Translations under genes and position numbers: made by a program
Shown: positions 13,206 through 24,693 of the stretch, in pieces
Numbering within the stretch: position 1 is the first letter of the stretch
How the letters are laid out: each line of letters opens with the position of its first letter
Notes under the pieces: model-generated
Databases searched by the model: none
Told to the model about the DNA's origin: nothing
Seen by the model: only the letters and a program-made list of their open reading frames with translations
NCBI RefSeq assembly: GCF_017654505.1
Contig: NC_054548.1
Span: 22,022,447 to 22,086,446, forward strand
Length of the DNA stretch: 64,000 nt
Reading direction: 5' to 3'
From: Polyodon spathula
Lineage: Eukaryota; Chordata; Actinopteri; Acipenseriformes; Polyodontidae

Positions 13206-16200
13206 GTAAGAATTGTACATATCCTAAAAAAGTTTTGTTTTTTTTCTCTCATAGACACAGCTCTTTAGAGACAAGAGTACCACCTTTTTTCATTTTACCT
13301 GACGTTTATCTTAATGCAACCTGAGAGGCGTGAATTTAGGTTTTGGGGATGTTAAGTACTTGTAATTCATCACTGGCAAGGCTGGCAACTTAACATTCAT
13401 AGCTGAAAATTGTATAAAACAGAGGAGAATAGGATTCTAGCAAGTGATTCAGACCTATCTATCTGCAAAGCCATGAAGTGTTTTTTGTGATGCTCTAAAA
13501 AAAAAACAAAAAAAACAAAAAAAACAGGCAAAGCAGTTAAAGGAAAACAGGATGTGTATGACATAAAATAGCTTAGGATTTATGGCATGCCTGGTATTTC
13601 TTGTTTTCTAATTTGCTTTTTAAAGTATTTGCCATGATAAAAAAAAGACACAGATCTTTCTGTGTTTGTCTTCTATTGACTACTCAATACAGTAGATTTT
13701 TGCAAAGGAGTTCAGCACTAATTGACATTAATTACTGTGTCATAACAGGGGTGACCACAGTAATTACATTGTAAATATATAGGGCCCTATGTACTGTTTT
13801 CCTTTTTATGTAGGTGTTTTCATTTTATCAAGTCACAATCTATTGTATGTTGTTTTCTTCTTTTGGTTTTGGTTTGGTTTACAATAAAAATACATTAAAA
13901 AAAAAACGCATCTATATATAAAGCCAAATTAAAGCACTAACTGACCCTCGATATATTTCTAGTTTATAGCCTGTGTTTACTCGCTGCTCAAATTAAATGC
14001 TGCAATAAGCTGGAAATCGTGTTATGTCAATCGTGTTATGCAAGATGCTATCCGTTAGCTTGCAACAAACTACCATGAAAGTATTATTTGAGTCAACATT
14101 TCTTGTCACTGATTCATTTCACCCACCTCGCAAACAGCTGTAAAAAAAAAAAAAAAAAGAATGAATAAAAAAGATTATCATTGACAATGTCACAGAATTG
14201 TGACATGGCAGGTAGATCAAGTGTGACATGCTACCATACTGTACATTTGGTTAATTATAATCTATAATAATATTTTAAATTACATTTGTATTTGTTACAT
14301 TTTTTTTTAATACATTTAATTTAGACAATTGTAAACTGGTTTAGCAGTTTGTAAACACTGCTTGGTGTTTCTACACAATGTATTTTGTTTTTATATTTGG
14401 GCTAGTCTTCTTTGATAAGTTTGCTAAAGTATTATACAAACCCTGACATTATTTTATGAAAAAGACGCAACAAGCGTGTGAGTCAGATTTAATCAGTTTG
14501 CAATAATTTGTATAGCAATAACAATAGTAATTCATTCTGTATGATAGCAGGGGGAGGGTCAGAGGTGATCATTGTAAATTAAAGCCAAGTGAAGGGTATT
14601 TAAAGAAAGCAGTCAGTGTGCTCAGGGCTGCTGTTGTGTGGAGGCCCTGGTTGATGGTGTTTTCAACTGTTTTGAAAGAAAAAAGGTACTGTGTAAAGGG
14701 TGTTGGTTGATTTTTTTTTTTTTTGTTTTGTTTTTTTTGTTTTAACAGGTAAACAGCTTAGCTGTCCTGTTTATTCCTGTTCTGTGTTGTGTGTTAGTCA
14801 GAGCTCCTAAGAACTAGGTGTTTGTTGTTTATTTTGTTAAGTGTGTGCAAGTGCTGGAACTTCTATTTGTGTCCTGCTTTTTAAGGGGCAATGAACTGTG
14901 GTGAAGTACAATAGTGTTACAATTCTAACAATGTTACTTATTTGTAAGTGAAACTGGAAGGCAGTATTCTTTTGTTTGATATACAGTATTTATGATGCTT
15001 TTGAAAAATGTATGTAAGTGGTAAAACCAAGCTTTGATTTTTTAATTTATTTTTTACAATGCAAGAAAAACAATATTTTGATTTCATGTTTGTTCTTGAT
15101 ATTCTGCATCAGTTATTCCCATTTCAAGATGAGTACAATTGAAGCAATTCAGTCGGTGTCAAATCTGAGCTGGTTAGTTACATTTAACATGTCTGGTCAA
15201 CCACTTTGACTTGCTAGCAATTGAAAACCATTTCAAGATAGTTTAAAAGTCATATTACTCCACCAGCACAGAGCAGAAAAAAGCTGTTAAGCTTTTATTC
15301 TTACATTTTGCCACTTTGTTTTGTACAAAATAGATAATCGGTGGTATTCAAAATGACAATACGTGTGTTGGCTCTTGCCGACCCATCAAGGTTTAACTGG
15401 TTCCTTTTAGCCATCATTCTGAGAGTACTCGTTGGTTTAATACTAAGGTTTAATCAAATATAACTACCTATAAATGTACAACTTCTCACTATTAGAGGCA
15501 GCTCAACACAGGCCACCCGGGACAAGCGTAACACAAGCTCTGAAAGGGCATTGCCCTATGTCAACACACCAGCTGTATGTTTTTTTTTTTTTTTTTTTTT
15601 TCTAAAGTCACTTTTACAAACTGAAGAATTGTACTGTATGTCTTTGCATGCATTTGTTATTGCACTGTGTACATTTGTATTAAATCATTAACTGAATATT
15701 TATTTTAACAAATCCATATTTTGCAGTTTTAACTGGCACACTGTTTTCTAAAAACATCCATTACAATGCTAGAACAAAGAAATGGCATACTACACTTATG
15801 AAACTCTGCCATTTATAGGAAACATTGAGAAACACTTGTAATTGAATTTATTACATTTCTTAGTATTTTTTTTTTAAGCCTGTGATTGTTTTAGGTAGGT
15901 TGGATTAGGACAGCCATTAAAGAGAATTTCTTGTTCACCTTAATGCATTAAAACAGCTATAGCCACTATTCATAAGGTTTGAAATTTAGTTCTTTTTCAT
16001 TTGAATAATCAATGCTTGTGACTTCCCATTCTATGTAAAACAATAGAGCCAACAAATAAATTCTATTTTAAATATGTATTTCAGTACTATAAATCATAAG
16101 CTGCAGTACACAATCTCTCATTCCTGCTTCTGCTCTGCATAAAAGTACAACCAAGTATAATGCAAGTCAATCGTTTATAAACACAACTGCTATAATACTA

Positions 16201-16206
16201 ACAATG
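13206..16206. other. Non-coding DNA after the tomosyn exon
   Basis: No further exon or clear transposon recognised. Poly-A/T runs at about 13499-13525, 14142-14158, 14711-14724 and 15580-15601. The stretch 14540-14900 is less AT-rich than its neighbours and might be an old LTR-type repeat, but I find no ends for it. Confidence 0.5.
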
Positions 16207-17208
16207 CATGCAGGCCTTCTTTCTCCATGTGCTCGTAGGCCTTAGCCTCGCTCTCCCTTGTCCATGGGGTTTCTCTTCCCTTTATGCAGGGGCTTAGTGT
16301 GCACACATGTCTCGATTAATATTTCTTTCCCAAGATGGCTGCCTCTTGGAGCCACCTTTACAAATATGGAGTGGTTGTTTCCTAACCCCCAGGTTCCTAA
16401 AGCCTCCAAATTAGAGTTGGGAACACCTACTCTACCACAGATCCCCCCCCCCCATGTGTACAACATCTGGCCATTCTGGATGAGTGAGAGAGGTGACCCT
16501 AACATTAGCTCTGTGCATTCTACTGGGCTTCTATAAGGAGGTGCCCTTGTAACCCTTAGCATACCCCCTAAACCCAGTGTTCCCTTTGTCTTCATGGGGC
16601 TCCTCTCCTGAGGATAGCTCTTGCAGTGGCATGAGCCCCAGACTTGCTGTTGGCGATGCTGACAACAATACAGGGTACTCCAGCAGTGGTAGTGCTGGCA
16701 GCAACACAGGACACCCCAGCACTGGCAGCACTATAAGCCCCTGATGCATTGACCCAGGTCCCCAGATGGCTTCTCCCCATCTGTATCTGGAGACAACAGT
16801 GACTTTTTTTTTTTTTTTCCATGCTCTGGAGATGGCGGCGTTTTTCTCTGGAACTGGGGACAGCAGCAAAGCTTCTACCTATGGGTGTGCACACAGTAGC
16901 AGCTCCCATCTCCCTGGCTCTGCACACAGCAAGTCTGGTTCTGACGCAGGCAACTGATTCCAACAGAGACGACTCTGGTTCTGGCTCGCGCAACTCCAAT
17001 TCCAACACAGGCAACTCTGATTCTGGAGTTCTCAGTTTCTGCAAGGAGTTCTTAGTACTGATATACCCAGTCCCTGAAAACTTTGGTCAGCCCACAAGGT
17101 GCAGTTGCCTTAGCTCGGTTTGCCATTTTCTTGTATTTATTTATTTTTTTCAGTTCCCAGCTGGGTCAATGGGGGGCACTATCCCAACCTTTTCACCATA
17201 TATGGTAA
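16207..17208 (-). pseudogene. Probable internal region of an LTR retroelement (degenerate leader/gag-like)
   Basis: This GC-richer block lies directly inside (on the minus strand, after) the LTR-like unit at 17209-17514. On the minus strand there are several coding-like stretches broken by stops and shifts, including an open 150-codon run at 16592-17044 rich in Glu/Leu/Arg then Ala/Ser, and a run reading SEAKAYEHMEKEGLHAL at the far end. No protease, reverse transcriptase, integrase or zinc-knuckle motif is visible, and no second LTR is found. The element type is inferred from context, and the plus-strand ORFs over the same bases are likely shadows. Confidence 0.35.
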
Positions 17209-17514
17209 TGTGACTGGCAAACTCAGAAACTGCAGTTTAAAGTACTTCTGTACACTCTTATTAATTTACAAAACAAAGTTTCATGCAAAACACTTCTAAA
17301 TATACAAAGTACCTTTGCCCACATAATTTATACACAGACTGTTTCCAAATAGGTCTCTCCACACAAATCTTTGCCTTCACACAGACAACCTGTTTTAATA
17401 CACCTGCCTGCCTAACTACAGACAGGTTTCCCTTATTGTATTAGAGACAGGTGTTTCCCATACTCGTTCTACTTAAATGCCAAGGCATTCTGGGTGATAT
17501 AGTCCTATATCACA
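17209..17514 (-). mobile_element. Short LTR-like unit
   Basis: The unit starts TGTGACTGGC and ends CTATATCACA, so both strands read TGTGA...TCACA, the usual TG...CA ends of an LTR. On the minus strand it would be the 5' LTR of the broken block at 16207-17208. No matching short flanking duplication is seen, as expected if only one LTR remains beside internal sequence. The adjoining internal bases do not show a classical TGG primer-binding site, which lowers confidence. Confidence 0.45.
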
Positions 17515-17635
17515 TTTTCTCTCTCTCCTCCCCTCTCCTCTATTCCTATTCTTTTTTGTATTTCATTTTTTATTCATCTCATGTTCTTTTTCTGTAGTAC
17601 TCCAGCTCTATCTCCAATATAGCAGAGCAAAGGTT

Positions 17636-18243
17636 GTCAGGGTAGAGGGCAAACGGATGGAGCTAAATACAGGCAAATCCTTGAGCAAAACCTGCTTCAG
17701 TCTGCAAAACACCTAAAACTGAGACGGAGATTCACCATTCAGCAGGACAGTGACACTGGAGTGGCTTAAAACCAAGAAAGTGCATGTCCTACAGTGGCCC
17801 AGTCAAAGCCCTGTCTTGAATCCGATTGAGAATCTGTGGCAAGAAATGAAGATTGATGTTCACCAATGATCCCCATCCATCTTGACAAAGCTTGAGCAAT
17901 TTTACCAAAAAGAATGAGCAAATATTGCACGATCCAGATGTACAAACCTGGTTGAGTCTCTACCAGGTAGACTTATCTGGTAGAGATACCTGTAATTGCT
18001 GCCAAAGGTGGTTCTACCAAGTATTTACTCAGTGGGGTGGATACTTATCTAACCAAGACATTTCAGTTTTTTTTTTTTTTTCATTAACTGTTTCACAATA
18101 AAATTCTATTGCCTCTTCAAAGTGTGAAGTAGGTTGTGTAAATCAAAGTGGAAAAAAAAAAAAATCCCATTTAAATGCATCAAGATTTCAGGTTGTAACA
18201 TAACAAACTGTGAAAACGCCCAATGGGGTGAATACTTACTATA

Positions 18244-18247
<4 letters not shown>
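17636..18247 (+). mobile_element. Tc1-like transposon relic (3' half)
   Basis: It encodes a decayed C-terminal transposase: TLEWLKTKKVHVLQWPSQSP, then NPIENLWQEMK, then VHQ, with stops in between. The WPSQSPxLNPIENLW block carries the third catalytic acid (E) of the DDE triad. A typical fish Tc1 3' end follows (cagtggggtggatacttatc, then caatggggtgaatacttact). No matching 5' half is visible upstream of 17636. It is a different subfamily from the copy at 21.8 kb. Confidence 0.85.

Positions 18248-18316
<69 letters not shown>
18247..18316. repeat. (TA)n microsatellite
   Basis: About 34 TA units directly at the right end of the Tc1 relic, apparently grown from the TA at the insertion site or terminus. 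Confidence 0.95.
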
Positions 18317-18318
<2 letters not shown>

Positions 18319-18556
18319 GGTTGTTCAGATGTTTGTGGCACATTCAATAAAAAAACAAAACAAAAAAAAAAAGAATTAGATCTGACTGTTTCTCCTTTCA
18401 TTATACTATTTACAGTGTTTTGAATACAGCCACCAGAAAGACAGCTGCAGGGCTTTTATGTATGAGTATGTCTCCGGTCCTTCTACCGTTAAGAATCTAA
18501 GTATAGCTGACCTTAACCTCAGAAACTGTCTGTTGCTGCCTTCCCCCACAGTATGA

Positions 18557-19360
18557 AGCCTTGGTGTACTTCTCCTTTGATGCCCACATCTCCTCCATGG
18601 TCAAATCTTCCTTCTACCATCTTCGAAACATCTTCAAAGTCCGTCCCTACCTTTCCCTCCCAGATGGGGATACTTTGTCATGCATTTGTCACCTCTCAAC
18701 TCGACTACTGCAACTCTCTATATGGTGGTTTCTCGGTACGCACCATACACGGACTGCAGCTAGTTAAGAATCCTTACCAGATGCAAAAAACGTGATCACA
18801 TCACACTGTCGCCCCGTCTTACCCAGCTACACTGGCTACTTGTAAAGTTCAGGATTATTTTCAAATCTCTCCTACCCACCTACAATGCCTTTCATCACAC
18901 AGGCCCAGAGTACCTCCTCAACCTGCTGACCCACTATGCCCCTGCCCGCAAGCTAAGGTCCTCCGACTCTGGCCTGCTTGTTATCCCCAAGCAAAAGTGC
19001 ACCACAATGGAGAACTCCCGTTTAGCTTCATGGCTCCGACTCTGTGGAACTCTCTCCCAGCTTTGGTGCGTCATGCTCCCACCGTTGCTCGCTTTAATCA
19101 ACTCTCTAGACCCACCTGTTCTCTCTTGCTTTCCATATTTTTTAAGCCTAATATCTGCTATTAGCTGCTGTGTTGCGGCTACTATTTCATGTATTATGCT
19201 GCTATCATGTATATTTAATGCATTATGCTTTTATTCTTTTTTTTTATTTTTTAACCGTATAGCATGTATTATACATTTCTCTTTATGGATTTTCTTGTTA
19301 CTGCATCTTGTAAAGCGCTTTTTTATGGTGGTCCACTATGAAAGGCGTTATATAAAAGAG
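18557..19360 (+). mobile_element. L2-type LINE, 3' end (reverse transcriptase C-terminus and tail)
   Basis: Across shifting frames it encodes DAHISSMVKSSFYHLRNI, KVRPYLSLPD, FVTSQLDYCNSLYGGF, then FKSLLPTYNAFHHTGPEYLL-like and HYAPARKLRSSDSG-like stretches. This is the familiar C-terminal part of the L2/CR1-clade reverse transcriptase. It ends with cttgtaaagcgctttttatg and gaaaggcgttatataaaa, an L2-type 3' tail. It is 5'-truncated, as usual for LINEs, and several frameshifts and stops make it inactive. Confidence 0.85.
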
Positions 19361-20245
19361 ATTGATTTTTGTTTATGCACACTTTCTGGGTTAATTAATA
19401 GGAGAAATGTGAGCTTTAAATTAGGCTATGCATTTATCTGTGTTGTTACAATAAAATAGGAATGGTATAAACCTAATCAAGGGAAAATATAGTTTCTGTA
19501 TCCAATTTTTCTTTATTTGTTGCCAAAGAATAAGTCTGTACTGAGTGTGGTATTTAAAGAGTTAATAACATTGAATCAATGTTTTATTAACAAGATGTGT
19601 AAATATGACACTAAGCATATGCTTGGTTACTGGAGCGGCTTTTTTTTTTTTTTTTTTTTTGTATAGCTCTATACCCAATAGCCTTGCAATAGGGTGCTGC
19701 TGTGATTTAATTAGGCTTGTATCTGCAGTGCACAGGGTGGAGTGTTGCAGCCCTGCCTTTCCTGCCATTTCTTTCTCTCTGTGTGCCGGCTATTTGCAAT
19801 CACGTCACGCACAGGCTGCACTGCAGCGCCTAGTCCCCTTCCAGCTAATATCCTAATCATGTGCTTCTTTACTACACACCCCATCCATCCCCATATTAGC
19901 AGGAGGAGATTTCTAAGAGCAGTCAACATACTAAAAATAACCCCTGATCTCCAGTTATATATTTCCTAGTGCTGCTATATTCAGCTGCTATAAAATAAAC
20001 CTACCGAGCTTCTATAAGGGGGTGCTTTTATGTCTGTCTGTAGTGACAAAGCTGTTTAATTTTCTGATGATTGTGGATTGTGACCACGAAATCTACATGT
20101 CAAAATAACAACACAAAGCACAATCTGGCATATCTTGCATATCTTTAACAGATCATATCATTACCTTTAAAAATGAGACTCGCCTAACTGCACATGACTA
20201 ACCATATTTAAGAGATTAAAAAGAGTAGTGAGGGTCTGTAAAAAA

Positions 20246-20249
20246 ATAA

Positions 20250-20327
<78 letters not shown>

Positions 20328-20328
20328 T
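20246..20328. repeat. (TA)n microsatellite with short TG tail
   Basis: Long TA run ending in tgtgtgtg. A poly-A run lies nearby at about 20500-20524. Confidence 0.95.
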
Positions 20329-20556
20329 ATACCACTTCCCCACGTGGACAACTGCTTAAATAATGTACCTGTAACTTTTTTTCATTGTTAACAACCTGAT
20401 AACTTTTTACACTTAAATTTTAATGTCTGTTTCAAAGCTATTTTTAAAATGGCAGCTCTGGTATACTGGGGTTTGAGATCTGTTTTCTAAATCACTGCAG
20501 GAAAAAAAAAAAAAAAAAAAAAAACATATCAAGAAGTACTCTGGCTTTTCCATCCC

Positions 20557-21284
20557 TGTGGCAAAGTGCTTATACTGCATACAGGTGCAGGAGTGGTGCA
20601 GTGCGTTAATGAATAAGACACAGGTGTTTATAATCCAGTTTGGAAATGGTTTTATTATTTTTATATCCAGGTCTGGTGACCAAATAATAATCCCCCGGCA
20701 ATACACAACAATGTGTATTGTACGGAGTAAATAACAACGGGGTTGCAGTCCCAAATAATAAACACACTGTATCCGTTCTACAATATACTAACACTGTCAA
20801 CAGTCCGAGATGAGTGCAGTAGTGCTTGTGGTTGATGATACAAGTTTATCAGTGATGGTAATGCAGTGCTATTCCAGCTTTTGTGCCAGCCCTTGGCAAC
20901 AGCTCCGGAGCGTGTTAGCCATCTAATATGAACAAACAAGACATTCACAATACATGTATTTCGTGTGGTCTCTCATGGTCCTTTCAGGTTAAAAGCACAA
21001 ACCAAAGCGAAGGAAAAGATTGGGTCTCTGTCTCCTTTTATGCCGTCACACATTGTTAAACGAGTTCAGCCTCCCCTCCAATCTGCGACTGCCACGTCAT
21101 TTCCTTTCCAGGTCAATGCATTAATGCAACTGAGTTCCACCCCCTTTCTAGCTGGCTGACTTCCCTTGAACCCTGGTAACGAACTGTCAGACCAGCCCAT
21201 CCAAGGAACTCTGTTCTTGCTGCTTAGCACCCTCACAGGTCGAGAGGGAGATTTGCTACCAAGAATCTTTGTATTTCTGTCACA
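20557..21284 (-). mobile_element. Solo LTR (728 bp)
   Basis: It begins TGTGGCAAAG and ends TTTCTGTCACA, giving TG...CA termini on both strands. The 5 bp on each side, atccc (20552-20556) and atacc (21285-21289), match at four of five positions, consistent with an old 5-bp target duplication. The minus orientation is preferred because it puts 'ggcataaaagg' (TATA-like) before an 'aataataaaac' polyadenylation-like signal. No internal retroelement genes remain. The family is different from the LTRs at 47.1 and 56.8 kb. Confidence 0.75.
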
Positions 21285-21690
21285 ATACCACATAATGCGT
21301 CGTTATTACTGTTATCTGCTTGACAATGTGGGCAATAATCCTTAAACTATCAGAGCACTAGATTGGCCGTTTTGAAAACAGCTTTGAAACAGACTTTAAA
21401 GGTATAAAGGTATAACATGGTTGACCTTATACTGTAGGGGGAGCTATACGAACATTACTTCCATAATGTTATTATTTATTTAACATAAATAATTCATAAT
21501 GATATATCTTTTTTGTTTTTGTTAATATTATCCCAAAGATACAAACCATTGTGGAATCAAATAGATATGATATGACAGTGCCCCTATACATCAATTTCTC
21601 CATGTGTGGATCCACTTGTGTTGCCTGTTTTATTGGTCTATAGCAAATACTGGGAACTGATTAAATGATTACAACAGAATGATTTGGAGC

Positions 21691-21693
21691 TCT

Positions 21694-21728
<35 letters not shown>

Positions 21729-21742
21729 ATCTCTCTCTATCT
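21691..21742. repeat. (CT)n microsatellite
   Basis: About 25 CT units with a few interruptions (tcctc, tatc). Confidence 0.95.
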
Positions 21743-21793
21743 CATATTCTTGAAATTTGTAGAAAATTAGTTAAATAAAAACTGAAATAGCTT

Positions 21794-22916
21794 GGTTGGA
21801 TAAGTGTCCACCCCCCTTGTAATAACAATCTTAAATTAGCTCAGGTGTCACCAATCGCCTTCAAAATCATACACCAAAGTGGCCTCCACCTGTGTTAAAT
21901 TGTAGTGATTCACATGATTTCAAGATAAATTCAGCAGTTCCTGTGGGTTCCCTCTGCTGAGAAGTGTGTTTCAAAACAAAGACTCAACCATGAGCACCAA
22001 GGCGCTTTCGAAAGAACTCTGGGACAAAATTGTTGAAAGCCTTGAATATACCTTGGAGCATGGTCAAGACGATTACTAAGAAGTGGAAGGTGTATGGCAC
22101 CACCAAGACCCTGCCTAGATCAGGCCTTCCTTAGAAACTGGATGAAAGAGGAAGAAGGAGACTGATCAAAGAGGCTACCAAGAGGCCAACGGCAACTTTG
22201 CAAGAGCTACAGGCTTTTATGGCCAAGACTGGTCAAATTATACATGTGACAACAATATCCCAAGCACTCCACAAATATGGCCTGTATGGTAGGGTGGCAA
22301 GCCCACCTTGAATCCATTTGAAGTATGCTAAAAAACACTCGGGAGATTCTGTAGCCATGTGGCTAAAAGTTTTGTGGTCTGACGAAACTATAAAAGGAAC
22401 TTTTTGGCCTAAATGCAAAGCGTTATGTTGTACTGTGAAGCATGGTGATGGCAGCGTCATGTTATCAGGATGTTTCTCATCGGCAGGGACTGGGGCACTT
22501 GTCAGGATAGAAGGAAAAATGAATGGAGCAAAGTATAGAGAAGTCCTTGAGGAAAACCTGCTGCCTTCAGCAAGAAAGCTGAAACTGGGACAGAAGTTCA
22601 GCTTTCAGCATGACAACGACCCAAAGCACACAGACAAAGCTACACTGGAGTGGCTACGGAACAAAAAGGTAAATGTCCTTGAGTGGCCCAGTCAGAGCCC
22701 CGACCTAAATCCAATCGAAAATATGTGGCATGACTTGAATATTGCTGTCCATCAATGCTCCCCAATGAACTGGACAGAGCTTAAACAGTTTTGTAAAGAA
22801 TAGTCAAATATTGTCAAATCTAGGTGTGCAAAGTTGGTAGAGACCTATCCTATTGCTGCCAGAGGTGCTTCCACCAAGTATTAACTTAGGGTGGGGGGTG
22901 GAGACTTATCCAATTA
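21794..22916 (+). mobile_element. Tc1-like transposon, nearly full length but inactive
   Basis: The terminal inverted sequence is ggttggataagtgtccaccc on the left and, reversed, aattggataagtctccaccc on the right; they share TTGGATAAGT-TCCACCCCCC. Between them lies a whole but broken transposase gene. The outermost ends and the TA duplication are not certain, so the true borders may extend some tens of bases. A GT/TA microsatellite follows the right end. Confidence 0.85.
21990..22886 (+). pseudogene. Tc1-like transposase, broken by stops and frameshifts
   Basis: It starts at ATG 21990 with STKALSKELWDKIVES, the usual start of fish Tc1 transposases. It then runs through several stops and shifts (GLYGRVASPP-like near 22280) into a long open stretch at 22318-22803. 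That stretch keeps all three DDE positions: D in LWSDET, D in HDNDPKHT and E in [11 protein letters not shown]. The N-terminal half is the damaged part (DNA binding), and the C-terminus ends early at TAG 22801 with homologous sequence after it. The catalytic domain is therefore readable while the full protein is not. Confidence 0.9.
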
Positions 22917-22933
22917 TGATTTTATGTATAAAA

Positions 22934-22936
<3 letters not shown>

Positions 22937-23029
<93 letters not shown>
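22937..23029. repeat. (GT)n-(AT)n compound microsatellite
   Basis: About 13 GT units followed by about 33 AT units, just past the Tc1 element's right end. Confidence 0.95.
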
Positions 23030-23030
<1 letters not shown>

Positions 23031-23247
23031 TAAACTGCGTCTTCTAAATATGTCCTTAAATTAGAAACCTCTAGACACAATTGTTTGGGTAAACAGATCA
23101 TACCTAGACTTTGTATGTAAATAAGTGATTCTTGACTTCCTCGAACAATCTGTTAATTAACAGCTTTTTTTTTTTTGGTTATTTGCTGTAAGCAGTTACA
23201 ATATTGCTCAGGTTCTATAGAACACTGCTGGCACTTTCATGTGATAA

Positions 23248-24259
23248 CACCGTGTAACAATTTTTTTTTTTTTGGTTCCTGGGTAGTAAGTGTTATTTCC
23301 TAATTGCTTATGCCTCAAAAGTATAGAAAATGGCTATTATTCCCCACAAACTTTGCTTTTGTGACCAGGACAGTGATATTTTGAAATTGACCTATTTTCC
23401 AGAACATTCCAGATAGATTCAGTGCTGAGTAAACTTGGAGTAACTTCTAGAACTTTCCAGTAATATAAATAGTAGTATAAATACAAGGGCCTTAAGACCA
23501 CCATTTCAGTTTAGTTCCAGCTGCCTAAGTGGATACATATCTGCATTTTTCTGAGATGGCATCAAGAGGCTGCAATGGTGGCATTCCTGATGGGTCTCCA
23601 AGGCAGTTTTACCAAGTTTCCCTGCTATATTTGCCTTTGGGACAGCAAGGTCACCAAGGTGCACTACCACAGGCGGGAATGGCCACAGCGGACCAATCTT
23701 TCTGTGGGGAGGAACAACGTCAAGTGGGAGCCACAGGTGGACCCCCGGAAGGTGCTGATGCCACCACTGCACATCAAATTGGGCCTTATGAAACAATTTG
23801 TCAGAGCTCTAGATAAGGAGTCGGCAGCCTTCAAGTACCAAGGCGAGGAGCAAGGTGAGCGCTTCCACCAGGATATACTGGACTTTGAACATCGCTACCA
23901 AGGACACTATAATGAGAACATGATGGGAGATTACATTTGGGGGCTGATTTGTGAAAGTGATTTACAGTATAATCGTAAATCTCGAAAAATTACTCGCTTC
24001 TAAATCTTTTGTAGTCATTTTTGTATTACTTTAGTATAAATACATGTTAATTTGGATTCATATGTTTTTTTCTGACTATGTGAACGAAAAGAAACATTCA
24101 CCCGTTTTCTCAGTGGAAATAGGTAAATTTCAAAATATCAGTGTCCTAGTCACAAAAGCAAAGTGTGTGGGGAATAATAGCCATTTTCTATACTTTTGAG
24201 GCATAAGCAATTAGGAAATAACACTTACTACCCAGGAACAAAAATTGTGTTACATAGTG
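23248..24259 (+). mobile_element. CAC-ended DNA transposon with long inverted ends, copy A (internally deleted)
   Basis: Left end CACCGTGTAACAATTTTT, right end (reversed) CACTATGTAACACAATTT. The inverted similarity continues inward for about 150 bp, through blocks such as agtaagtgttatttcctaat and tgcctcaaaagtatagaaaa. Both sides are flanked by TAA (23245-23247, 24260-24262), a probable 3-bp target duplication. At 1012 bp it is about 300 bp shorter than copy B at 36154-37469, otherwise very similar. A CAC end and 3-bp duplication fit the CACTA/EnSpm group; the TAA target also fits PIF/Harbinger. The superfamily is not settled. Confidence 0.85.
23575..24003 (+). pseudogene. Repeat-associated protein (same family as 36493-37251), central part deleted
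   Basis: The 142-codon ORF carries the N-terminal block (GSFTKFPCYICLWDS, DPRKVLMPPLHIKLGLMKQF) joined directly to the C-terminal block (EEQGERFHQDILDFEHRYQG, NENMMGDYIWGL). About 102 codons present in copy B are missing between FKY and EEQGE, and the joint stays in frame. The opposite-strand ORF over the same bases is a shadow. It is unlikely to be functional because the centre of the domain is gone. Confidence 0.75.
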
Positions 24260-24634
24260 TAATTCATGAGTCCATGGGGACTAGCACATGCATGATTGCA
24301 TCTATAGATATTAAAAGCAGTAATGTTTTGATTTATTACCTCTATTAGTAGTTTCATTAATGAATGGTATAATATTGGCATGCAGGCATCAGAGATTCAG
24401 GATAGAATTGGAATACAACCAGGTTTGAAAATTCGATGATGTGCAGTATAAAGTTTTAATGCCTGTAAATGTCTGAATTTTAGGGTCTGGAAAACAAGAG
24501 GTATCTCTCTCACATTTAGAGTTTGATTTTACTCACACTTACTAATTTCTTTAACTATAAATCTGGACTTCATTTAAATTTCAAATTAAATGAAATGTTT
24601 AATTTTGCTCACAGTAGTTATGCTATCAATGTGT

Positions 24635-24693
<59 letters not shown>

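Noticed and set aside
12950..13324. 124-codon ORF covering the tomosyn exon
   Set aside because: It is in a different frame from the recognisable WD40 sequence; only the frame starting at 13024 gives homology.
16821..17213. 130-codon plus-strand ORF rich in Ser/Asn/Gly
   Set aside because: Repetitive composition and overlap with longer minus-strand frames in a retroelement-like block make it a shadow ORF.
23506..23796. 96-codon minus-strand ORFs in both transposon copies (also 36424-36714)
   Set aside because: They mirror the conserved plus-strand frame. Their conservation is explained by the shared element, and they match no family.
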